From GCA-003244245 sp052390115 (GTDB lineage Bacteria; Actinomycetota; Actinomycetes; Mycobacteriales; Pseudonocardiaceae), in contig JBQTHE010000035.1 in assembly GCA_052390115.1 (NCBI GenBank), positions 1-64,000 of the forward strand: a stretch of 64,000 nt of DNA, read 5' to 3'. The position numbers were made by a program, and so were the translations under genes. Position 1 is the stretch's first letter, and each line of letters starts with the position of its first letter. The notes below the pieces were generated by a model that searched no databases, was not told the DNA's origin, and saw nothing but the letters and a program-made list of their open reading frames with translations. Below, one piece after another: positions 57,382 through 64,000 of this stretch.

Positions 57382-58101
57382 ATGACACAGCCGCACGCCA
57401 TGACACAGCCGCACGCACAGGGTGATGACGGAGCCAACTCCATGCGTCGGGTGAAGCATGAGGCGGTCCGCCGCCTCGCGCGCCGGCGGCACGTCGACCT
57501 GGAGCTGCCGGCAGTGGCACATGCCTTGGGCACCCACCCTGCCCAGGTGCGCCAGTACTTTCCGACCGAGGAGGACCTGCTGACGGCGCTCATCCTCGAC
57601 GCGTACAACGCGATGGGCGAAAGCGCGGAGGAAGGCGGCAGGGAAGTCGAGGTCGCCGGAAGCCTGCTTGATCGATGGATCGCGGTCTGCCGAGGGGTGC
57701 GCCGATGGGCGTTGGACCACCGGGACGAATACGCGCTGATATGGGGCCAGCCGGTTCCCGGCTACAGCGCCCCACCGGAGACGATGGTTGCCGGTGCGCG
57801 TACTGTGCTGGCGCTGCTCGCGCTTCTCCGCGAGGCCCAGAAAAACGGTGAACTTGCGGAGCGCCCGGATAGCCCGCCGCTGACCGATGGCATGTTTCGC
57901 AATGTGGAGATTCTCGCCAGTGGCTTGCTGAACGGGCTGCCGCATCCCGTCATCGCCCGCATGCTCGTCGTCTGGACCCAACTTCACGGAATGATCGGCT
58001 TCGAGGTGTACGGGCACATCGTGGGCGTCGCCGCGGATCCCGCCGAATTCTTCGACTACGCGGCTGCATCCATGGGGGAGTACGTCGGACTGTCGCGTTG
58101 A
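57382..58101 (+). CDS. TetR-family regulator
   Basis: A 239-residue regulator with a TetR-type N-terminal domain (VRRLARRRHVDLELPAVAHA, LGTHPAQVRQYFPTEEDLLT) and a C-terminal ligand domain of the WHG/TetR_C type (WALDHRDEYALIWGQPVPGY, MLVVWTQLHGMIGFEVYGHI). The start region holds an 18-bp tandem duplication, giving MTQPHA twice with ATG at 57382 and 57400; either could be used. It stands directly upstream of the P450 gene and downstream of a strong palindrome that may be its operator. Confidence 0.9.
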   Translation: MTQPHAMTQPHAQGDDGANSMRRVKHEAVRRLARRRHVDLELPAVAHALGTHPAQVRQYFPTEEDLLTALILDAYNAMGESAEEGGREVEVAGSLLDRWIAVCRGVRRWALDHRDEYALIWGQPVPGYSAPPETMVAGARTVLALLALLREAQKNGELAERPDSPPLTDGMFRNVEILASGLLNGLPHPVIARMLVVWTQLHGMIGFEVYGHIVGVAADPAEFFDYAAASMGEYVGLSR

Positions 58102-58183
58102 ACGTCGTCAGCAGCACATCGATACCGTGCCGGCACCGGCGAAATAATCGAAGAAATCTTTTCTTTCTGAAGGAGATTTGGCT

Positions 58184-59404
58184 GTGCTCGAAACTGAGGA
58201 AAAAGTTCTCGACTGGCCATTCGACCTGACGAGTTCCGGATGTCATCCGACTATTTTCGCCGAACTGCGGAAGAATTCGCCGTGCGCGGTCAGGATTCCG
58301 GCCGGTGCGGCGGAACCGCGACGCGCATGGCTGGTGACGAGGTACCCCGACGTCCGTCGGGCACTCATGGACACCCGCCTGAGTGCCGACGAAACCCTGC
58401 CGGGCGCTCCGGTGCGTATCCAGTTGCCCCCGGGCCAGAGACCGTCATCCTTCTTGCGGATGGACGATCCGGAACATGCCAGGCTGCGTGGAATGATCGC
58501 GACAGAATTCACGGCCCGCAGGGTCCGCACATTACGCTCCGCGATTCAGAAGCTGATCGATGAACTGCTCGACGACCTGGCCACCCGACCGCAACCGGCA
58601 GATCTTCATGACTCTTTCTCCAGAAAGCTGCCGACCTTGGTCATCGCGCGATTGCTGGGTGTGCCGGACGAGGACTCACCGTTTTTCATGGAGAAGACGA
58701 GAGTCACCATTTCACAGGGAAATCCCAAGCGGTCCTATGCGGCGTTCCAGGAGATGTCGGAATACTTGGGAGCGCTGGCCATCAGGAAGCAGAAGGACCC
58801 CCAGGGGGACTTGATGAGCCGGTTGGCCGTCAATCACCTCGCGAAGGGCGACATCACTCTCGATGAGTTTGTCGGCATAGTGCGACTCGTGCTGGTGGCC
58901 GGCCACGAGACTACCACCAACCAGATCGCTCTCAGCGTCCTTAGCATTCTACTTGACGACGACCTCCGCGCCACGGTACTCCTCGACGACGGTGCCCTGA
59001 TCCCCCGGTACGTCGAGGAATCGATGCGCTACTGGTCGATCTCGAAAGACGCCATGGTCCGCCTGGTCATCGAGGATTTGGAACTCGGCGGTGTGGTCAT
59101 GAAAAAGGGCGATGCTGTGGTCATCTCGATACCCGCCGCCAACCACGACGAGTCGATGTTTCCCGACCCCGACCGTATTGATATCCACCGCGATACCGGC
59201 AGCCACCTGCAGTGGGGCATCGGGCCGCACTACTGTCAAGGTGCTCCGCTGGCGCGGCTGGAAATGGAGCTTTCCCTGAGGACACTGTTCCAGCGCTTTC
59301 CTGATCTACGCTTGGCCGTCGATGCCCCCGACAGCTTGTTCCGTAGGGGCACCGTGTTCCACGGCCTCGAGCGTCTGCCAGTCACCCTATTACCTCTCGC
59401 GTAA
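58184..59404 (+). CDS. Cytochrome P450
   Basis: A soluble bacterial P450 of 406 residues. The I-helix is LVLVAGHETTTNQIALSVLS, the ExxR motif is in EESMRYWS, and the haem loop reads LQWGIGPHYCQGAPLARLE with Cys351 as thiolate ligand. The usual Phe of FxxGxHxC is Trp344, a change that can alter haem potential. The GTG at 58184 lies 8 nt after aggag; the TTG at 58178 is too close. It is likely to hydroxylate or epoxidise the polyketide or fatty acyl chain, with ferredoxin partners from elsewhere, as none is encoded here. Confidence 0.95.
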   Translation: MLETEEKVLDWPFDLTSSGCHPTIFAELRKNSPCAVRIPAGAAEPRRAWLVTRYPDVRRALMDTRLSADETLPGAPVRIQLPPGQRPSSFLRMDDPEHARLRGMIATEFTARRVRTLRSAIQKLIDELLDDLATRPQPADLHDSFSRKLPTLVIARLLGVPDEDSPFFMEKTRVTISQGNPKRSYAAFQEMSEYLGALAIRKQKDPQGDLMSRLAVNHLAKGDITLDEFVGIVRLVLVAGHETTTNQIALSVLSILLDDDLRATVLLDDGALIPRYVEESMRYWSISKDAMVRLVIEDLELGGVVMKKGDAVVISIPAANHDESMFPDPDRIDIHRDTGSHLQWGIGPHYCQGAPLARLEMELSLRTLFQRFPDLRLAVDAPDSLFRRGTVFHGLERLPVTLLPLA

Positions 59405-59482
59405 TTGACGTGATGGCGTCGGATGAGGAAGCGTTGCGACGGCAGAGAAGAAATAGCGGGTCGACCGGCAGGAGTACCGCGA

Positions 59483-60988
59483 ATGACCTCTGATGCAAGC
59501 CCGTCCACCTCCGCAGAGGAGGCCGCGAAGGAGCCTGCGGCGACAGCCGACGCCCCCTCGTGGGGTGCCTTGGCTGTCGTGATGGTAGGGACCTTTATCA
59601 CCGTCCTTGACTACTTCATCGCCAACGTGGCCGTTCCCGAGATTCAGCGGAGTCTGGATGCCAGTTCGGCGCAGACCCAGATGGTCATCGTCGGTTACGG
59701 TGTGGCGTTCACTGCGGGCATGATCACCGGTGGCCGGATCGGAGACCTCTACGGCCGTCGGCGCATGTTCACCCTGGGGATGGCGGTGTTCACGCTCGCC
59801 TCCTTGGCGTGCGGCATCGCTCCGTCCGCTGATGCCCTGGTCATTGCCCGCGTGGTGCAGGGAGTCGCGGCGGCGCTCATGGTTCCACAGGTGCTCGGCA
59901 TCCTCGGCACCGTGTACACCGGCCCGAGCCGCGCCCGAGCCTTCGCCATCTACGGCCTTGTGATCGGGTTGGCCGGCGTCTTGGGACAGGTGATCGGCGG
60001 TGTGCTGATCACAGTGGACGTGGCAGGTCTCGGCTGGCGGACCGTCTTCCTGATCAACGTCCCGATCTGTCTCGCGGCGCTGGCCTTCGTGTCGCGCGTG
60101 GTGCCGGAGTCCCGCGGCGCGGATGGGGCACGTCTGGACCTGGTGGGGGCGCTCCTGGTGACGGCTCCGCTGGTCCTCATCGTGTACTCGCTGGTAGAGG
60201 GCCGAGAGCAAGGCTGGCCGTCGTGGAGTTGGGTGTGCCTGATCGCGGCAGCCGTGCTGCTCGCACTGGCCGTCGCGCACCTGCGCAGGCGCAAGAGCCG
60301 GGGCCGTAGCCCGCTGATCGACCCGGCGCTGTTCCGCGGGCGGAGTTTCTCGGTCGGTCTGGCCGCTACTGTGACCTACTTCCTGGCCATGGGCTCCTTC
60401 TTCTTCCTGCTCGCGCTCTACCTACAGCAGGGGCGCGGGCTGTCCCCGCTGGAATCCGGTCTGCTGTTCCTCGCTCTCGGTGCGGGCTACTTCGGATCCT
60501 CTCTGATGTCCGTACGACTCGCTGCCGAACTGGGTCGCCAGTTGGTGGCACTCGGGCCGCTGACGCTGGCCGCCGGCTACGTACTGGTCGGCATCACGGT
60601 GGCCAAGACCGGAATGACCGGCAACATCTTATGGTTGGTACCCGTGCTCCTGATCGCCGGCATAGGCATGGGAATGACCACCGGTCCGCTGACCAACGTC
60701 GTGCTGACGGGCGTCGACCCAGAACACGCCGCCTCTGCCTCCGGAGCGGTCAATACGGCGCAGGAAGGGGGCGCGGCGATCGGTGTCGCGATCGTCGGCA
60801 CCGTCTTCTACCCCGCCCTCAGTACCGCCGCCGCCGATCCTGCCGCCTACTCCTACGCCTTTGATGTCGCGCTGATCCCGCTCGTGGTTTTCTGTGTCGC
60901 GACCGCAGCCATGGTGCAGTTGCTGCCGCGTCGTACCCGGGCGGTGACTCCTGTGCGTGTTGCCATGCCACCGCCCGGCAATCCCTGA
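59483..60988 (+). CDS. MFS exporter, EmrB/QacA (DHA2) type
   Basis: A 501-residue multidrug-type transporter with about 14 TM helices. Motif A is GGRIGDLYGRRRMFTLGMAV; the drug-antiporter motif C region is GLVIGLAGVLGQVIGGVLI. The N-terminus is an acidic Ser/Ala-rich tail before WGALAVVMVGTFITVLDYFI. The ATG at 59483 lies 8 nt after aggag. Last-but-one gene of the plus-strand group from the TetR gene onward, it probably exports the product or confers self-resistance under TetR control. Confidence 0.93.
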   Translation: MTSDASPSTSAEEAAKEPAATADAPSWGALAVVMVGTFITVLDYFIANVAVPEIQRSLDASSAQTQMVIVGYGVAFTAGMITGGRIGDLYGRRRMFTLGMAVFTLASLACGIAPSADALVIARVVQGVAAALMVPQVLGILGTVYTGPSRARAFAIYGLVIGLAGVLGQVIGGVLITVDVAGLGWRTVFLINVPICLAALAFVSRVVPESRGADGARLDLVGALLVTAPLVLIVYSLVEGREQGWPSWSWVCLIAAAVLLALAVAHLRRRKSRGRSPLIDPALFRGRSFSVGLAATVTYFLAMGSFFFLLALYLQQGRGLSPLESGLLFLALGAGYFGSSLMSVRLAAELGRQLVALGPLTLAAGYVLVGITVAKTGMTGNILWLVPVLLIAGIGMGMTTGPLTNVVLTGVDPEHAASASGAVNTAQEGGAAIGVAIVGTVFYPALSTAAADPAAYSYAFDVALIPLVVFCVATAAMVQLLPRRTRAVTPVRVAMPPPGNP

Positions 60989-61023
60989 CAAGCAGGGCCG
61001 CCGCCACAACTCGAGGACTCTCA

Positions 61024-61863
61024 ATGCCGTTCGTAACCACCAGAGACGGTACGAACCTCTTCTACAACGACTGGGGCACAGGCCGGCCGGTTGTCCTGCT
61101 GGGTACTGCCATGATGAATTCGCGCATGTGGGAGTTCCAGGCGCCCTACCTCGTGAAACACGGCCTGCGCTGTATCACCTACGACCGGCGTGGTTGCGGA
61201 CGCTCGGACTGGCCCTGGGAAGGCTACGGTTATGACACCCTCGCGGACGATCTTGTGGACTTGATTGAGCATCTCGATCTCCGCAGGGCTAATCTCGTCG
61301 GGTATGCGGTCGGCGGCGGCGAGGCCGCCCGATATCTGGCACGACACGGTACCGAACGCGTGGCTAAGCTCGCCCTCGTCAGCTCGACCACACCATTCAT
61401 GATGAGAACGGAGAACAGTCCAGACGGCGTGGAAGTAGCCGCCTTTGACGAGATGGTCAGCGCCATGATTAAAGACCGGGCACGGTGGATGGCCAGCCTC
61501 GTCGCACCGTTCTTCGGTGGTTCTGACACGGATCCGGCCGACCTCCCCCTCTCACCCGAACTCGCACGGTGGATGGTGGAGATAGCCCTAGATAGTTCAC
61601 CGAGAGCCGCGCTCGAGATCTATCGAACGCTCTTCACTGCCGACCAGCGTGACGAGCTGAGCAAGATCACCTTGCCAACTCTGATCATCCACGGTGAAGC
61701 CGACGTGGGTGCACCCATCGAACTCTGCGGGCGCAGGTCCGCAGCGTTGATCCCGAACAGCAGGTTCGTCAGCTACGAGAACGCCGCACACGGGTTGTTC
61801 GCTACTCATGCGGATCGACTCAACAGAGACCTGCTCTCCTTCCTGGGGGATGACCTCCCCTGA
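61024..61863 (+). CDS. Alpha/beta hydrolase-fold protein lacking the nucleophile Ser
   Basis: A 279-residue protein of the cofactor-less haloperoxidase/esterase family (FVTTRDGTNLFYNDWGTGRP, ITYDRRGCGRSDWPWEGYGY). The nucleophile elbow reads LVGYAVGGGEAARYL: Ala95 stands where the catalytic Ser of GxSxGGGE is expected. The acid region (LIIHGEADVGAP) and His (AAHGLFATH) remain. Without the nucleophile, ordinary ester hydrolysis or perhydrolysis is unlikely. The fold may have been adapted to a cyclase, lyase or binding function, as known for other nucleophile-less members. It lies 35 nt after the MFS gene. Confidence 0.9.
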   Translation: MPFVTTRDGTNLFYNDWGTGRPVVLLGTAMMNSRMWEFQAPYLVKHGLRCITYDRRGCGRSDWPWEGYGYDTLADDLVDLIEHLDLRRANLVGYAVGGGEAARYLARHGTERVAKLALVSSTTPFMMRTENSPDGVEVAAFDEMVSAMIKDRARWMASLVAPFFGGSDTDPADLPLSPELARWMVEIALDSSPRAALEIYRTLFTADQRDELSKITLPTLIIHGEADVGAPIELCGRRSAALIPNSRFVSYENAAHGLFATHADRLNRDLLSFLGDDLP

Positions 61864-62135
61864 CACAGGCGTGGGAAGAACCACACGGTGTCCGGAAATT
61901 CGGTGTCGCCATGGGCCATCGCCTTCCCGAGTATCCAGGCGATGGTGGCCCCCATCGCGCCGAGCACCACCGCGAAACCGAGTACCACGGCGCCGATCAG
62001 ATCAGCGGGTGCATTTATGATGATCAGGAGCGGCACCGCTGCCAACAACAGGGCAGGCATCGCAGCCGAGCCCAGCGCATCGAGTACCAGGACCACGCGA
62101 AGTACCCTGCTTCGGTGTGCCTGCCGTGTCGCCAT
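61806..62135 (-). CDS. Small membrane protein
   Basis: A 109-residue protein with two or three hydrophobic helices (VLRVVLVLDALGSAAMPALL, LAAVPLLIIINAPADLIGAV, VLGFAVVLGAMGATIAWILG) and a polar C-terminal tail. The tail overlaps the 3' end of the hydrolase gene on the other strand by 58 bp. I do not recognise the family. A start at 62135 is the only one that includes the basic N-terminus. Confidence 0.65.
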   Translation of the reverse strand: MATRQAHRSRVLRVVLVLDALGSAAMPALLLAAVPLLIIINAPADLIGAVVLGFAVVLGAMGATIAWILGKAMAHGDTEFPDTVWFFPRLCQGRSSPRKESRSLLSRSA

Positions 62136-62261
62136 CGGGCACCTACTTTCTCGCTGCCATGAGCACGGTGCTCAGGAGGTAGGATACCCACGCCAACGAG
62201 CTGCGCCGATTACCTCCGAGGTCACTCTCTGCTCGCTGAAGTGGTCACCGAAACGCTGGGG

Positions 62262-63356
62262 TCAGGCGGCAGCCACGGTGCCCTCGCGCACCGGTTTGCT
62301 CACGTCGTGCAGGAACGACGCTACCTCACGGTAGGAGGCGAGCAAGCCGACCTCGTAGTAAGGAATACCGTTCTGCTCGCAGTACGCCCGTACAATCTTC
62401 TGGCACTTGCTAAAATTCATCTGCGGCATCGTCGGAAACAGGTGGTGCTCGATCTGGTAGTTCAGGCCGCCGTAGATGAAGTCGACCAGCAGCGACGGCT
62501 TGATGTTGCGCGAGGTCAGCACCTGCCGCTCGAACCATTCCAGCGATTCCTCGCCAGTGCGCACCGGCATACCCTTGTGGTTGGGTGCGAACAGCATGCC
62601 AAAGTACACACCGAGCACCGCCTGCTGCACCAGCACGAACACGATGGCCTTCACCGGCGAAAGTACGGTGAACACGCAACCGAGCAAAATGGCAACGTGG
62701 GCAAACAGTAGCAAGGCTTCGATCCACGGGTAGCGTACGATGCGTTGGTGCAGCGCCTTGATCGCGGTGAGGTGCATTTTCATGCCTTCCAGCACAAGCA
62801 GCACGAAGAACAGCACGCTCTGGTAGCGCACCACGAACTTCTGCGTGCGGCGGCGGGACGGATACTGGGAGATGTCGAAGATCGCTGTGCGTCGGCCGAT
62901 GTCTGAGTCGTTCTCCAGATGGTTGGGGAAGCTGTGGTGGCGGTTGTGGTGGTTGATCCACCAGCCATAGCTCACTCCGTTCACCAGGTTGGCGTGGAAC
63001 CAGCCAACCAACGTGGCCGCGGTTTTGTTGCGGAACATGGCCTTGTGTCCGGCGTCGTGCCACAGGAACGCGCTCTGCCCCCCGCAGAAGCCCATCCACA
63101 CGGCGACCGCGAGCTGCCACCAGGAGTCGCCGATCAAGAAGAACGCTACTAGTCCGGCGACCAGCAGCAGAGTGTTGAATGCGATCTTGAGGACGTAGCG
63201 CCCCAGGCGCGGGTCGAGTAACCCGGCGTCCTTGACCAGCTTGGACAGCTCGCGAAAATTTCGGCCGGTCTCGGCTACGTGCGATCGGTTGAAGTCGAGT
63301 TCTGGTGCATTGGCGACTGACACCGAACTGGCGTCGGTGGATCCACGAACTTGCAT
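62262..63356 (-). CDS. Membrane fatty-acid (acyl-CoA/ACP) desaturase
   Basis: A di-iron membrane desaturase of the linoleoyl-CoA/delta-6-like family, 364 residues. The three histidine boxes are present: HDAGH (in FLWHDAGHKAMFRN), HHNRHH (WWINHHNRHHSFPNHLEND) and QIEHH (LNYQIEHHLFPTMPQMNF). Hydrophobic helices flank the boxes (FNTLLLVAGLVAFFLIG; LLLFAHVAILLGCVF). There is no fused cytochrome b5. The ATG at 63356 follows aaggag. It probably introduces a double, or with acetylenase activity a triple, bond into the acyl starter or product. Homologues with ligase and ACP partners make terminal alkynes in other clusters. Confidence 0.93.
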   Translation of the reverse strand: MQVRGSTDASSVSVANAPELDFNRSHVAETGRNFRELSKLVKDAGLLDPRLGRYVLKIAFNTLLLVAGLVAFFLIGDSWWQLAVAVWMGFCGGQSAFLWHDAGHKAMFRNKTAATLVGWFHANLVNGVSYGWWINHHNRHHSFPNHLENDSDIGRRTAIFDISQYPSRRRTQKFVVRYQSVLFFVLLVLEGMKMHLTAIKALHQRIVRYPWIEALLLFAHVAILLGCVFTVLSPVKAIVFVLVQQAVLGVYFGMLFAPNHKGMPVRTGEESLEWFERQVLTSRNIKPSLLVDFIYGGLNYQIEHHLFPTMPQMNFSKCQKIVRAYCEQNGIPYYEVGLLASYREVASFLHDVSKPVREGTVAAA

Positions 63357-63378
63357 TCTGAAGCTCCTTTCGAGCAGG

Positions 63379-64000
63379 TCACTGCGGCAGGTTGTCGTGC
63401 CGGTAGTGCGGCTGATTGGCACCGGACAGCGCGCGTAGCGTCGCGGCAACCACCGCTGGGGTCTGCTGCGGCTGGATGATCTCGTCCACGGACATCCGTT
63501 CCGCAGCGAGATGCACGGCCGTGGCCTCCGCCCGGTAACGCGAGACCAGGGCGTCCCGGGCGTCCGGATCGGCGGCAAGCTCCCGCCGGAAGATCACGTC
63601 GACAGCGCCCTCGGCGCCCATCACCGTCAGTTCCGCGCCCGGCCAGGCGAATACCGCGTCCGCGCCGAGCGACTTGGAGTTCATGACGATGTACGCGCCG
63701 CCGAACGCCTTGCGCAGCACCACCGTCACCCGCGGCACTGTCGCTTCGGCGTAGGCGTACAACAGCTTGGCACCCTTGCGGATCACCCCGCCGTTCTCCT
63801 GGCTGGTGCCGGGCAGGAAACCGGGCGTGTCCACCAGGGTCACCAACGGCAGGCCGAAAGCGTCACACATGCGCACGAACCGGGCCGCCTTCTCCGCGGA
63901 CCTGATGTCCAGCGTGCCGGCCAGCTCCTGGGGCTGGTTGGCCACCACACCGACCGGCGCGCCCTCGACTCTGGCGAAGCCGATCACGATGTTGGGGGCG
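63379..64000 (-). CDS. Acyl-CoA carboxylase carboxyltransferase (beta) subunit, 3' part
   Basis: The C-terminal 207 or so residues of a carboxyltransferase; the 5' end lies beyond the window. Motifs: NIVIGFARVEGAPVGVVANQ, DTPGFLPGTSQENGGVIRKG, LYAYAEATVPRVTVVLRKAF, GGAYIVMNSKSLGADAVFAW and PGAELTVMGAEGAVDVIFRR. It would form malonyl- or methylmalonyl-CoA with a biotinylated alpha subunit encoded elsewhere. The gene ends 23 nt before the desaturase start, same strand, so it is probably the first gene of that operon and a dedicated source of extender units. Confidence 0.94.
   Translation of the reverse strand, partial: APNIVIGFARVEGAPVGVVANQPQELAGTLDIRSAEKAARFVRMCDAFGLPLVTLVDTPGFLPGTSQENGGVIRKGAKLLYAYAEATVPRVTVVLRKAFGGAYIVMNSKSLGADAVFAWPGAELTVMGAEGAVDVIFRRELAADPDARDALVSRYRAEATAVHLAAERMSVDEIIQPQQTPAVVAATLRALSGANQPHYRHDNLPQ

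Noticed and set aside
1..64000. tRNA, rRNA or other structural RNA genes
   Set aside because: No cloverleaf with conserved TTCGA-type arms and no rRNA sequence was seen by eye. A tRNAscan/Rfam run would be decisive.

Overview
The window looks like a chromosomal segment of a high-GC actinomycete, most likely of the Pseudonocardiaceae/Mycobacteriales group. The evidence is GC-rich codon use with GTG starts and ATGA/GTGA overlaps, two Streptomyces-type 'conservon' signalling sets, DUF3027, a cold-shock protein with an actinobacterial C-terminal extension, an XPB helicase with its helicase-associated partner, a SARP regulator and F420/LLM-type enzymes. All calls come from reading the sequence and from memory of the families. 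No database search was run.

Layout. (1) 1-1100: a long hairpin and a frameshifted gene remnant. (2) 1137-5663: coxS-coxL-coxM-coxG, a form II (AYRGAGR) CO dehydrogenase-like molybdenum hydroxylase, closed by a symmetrical bidirectional terminator. (3) 5753-7417: XPB-type DNA repair helicase. (4) 7877-16212: a complete conservon (kinase-like, roadblock, DUF742, GTPase) followed by a second kinase/roadblock pair. Both kinases have a duplicated 38-bp start region that encodes a 13-residue leader peptide. (5) 16.2-23.2 kb: a decayed zone with baeRF2, SurE, alcohol dehydrogenase and DUF6328 pseudogenes, copies of a repeat family, and a few intact genes (alpha/beta hydrolase, metallo-beta-lactamase/rhodanese, Rho-N protein). 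(6) 23.3-42.8 kb: a housekeeping block whose gene order resembles Mycobacterium tuberculosis Rv0862c to Rv0883c as I remember it: helicase-associated protein, L,D-transpeptidase, moaC, a mog-moaE fusion, moaD, acyl-CoA dehydrogenase, a Mop/HTH regulator with modABC, a cold-shock protein, MFS, a lipoprotein, DUF3027 and a sacsin-type ATPase. An AbiEi/DUF559 gene bracketed by inverted pairs of a 20-bp palindrome sits inside it. (7) 43.0 kb to the end: a polyketide/lipid biosynthetic cluster. It holds a single-module type I PKS (KS-AT-DH-KR-ACP), a free ACP, an acyl-CoA/ACP ligase, an LLM oxidoreductase, a type II thioesterase, a hotdog thioesterase, a MaoC dehydratase, SnoaL, P450, an alpha/beta hydrolase, a membrane fatty-acid desaturase, an MFS exporter, three regulators (SARP, MmyB-type XRE, TetR) and the 3' end of an acyl-CoA carboxylase carboxyltransferase.

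Functional links. The cox operon needs a molybdenum cofactor. The same window carries molybdate uptake (modABC with a molybdate-sensing regulator) and part of the cofactor pathway (MoaC, Mog, MoaE, MoaD), so it amounts to a molybdenum neighbourhood. In the polyketide cluster, ligase, ACP and desaturase suggest a (poly)unsaturated fatty acyl starter that the PKS extends with malonyl units, which the carboxyltransferase would help to supply. Several cluster enzymes carry substitutions at textbook catalytic positions: thioesterase Ser to Cys, DH His to Tyr, hydrolase Ser to Ala, and P450 Phe to Trp in the haem loop. A 28-codon remnant resembling the FabI N-terminus overlaps the maoC start. These features make the cluster the best candidate here for unusual chemistry. 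The repeat-bracketed DUF559 gene and the repeat family found with and without its hairpin are the best candidates for an undescribed mobile or selfish DNA system.
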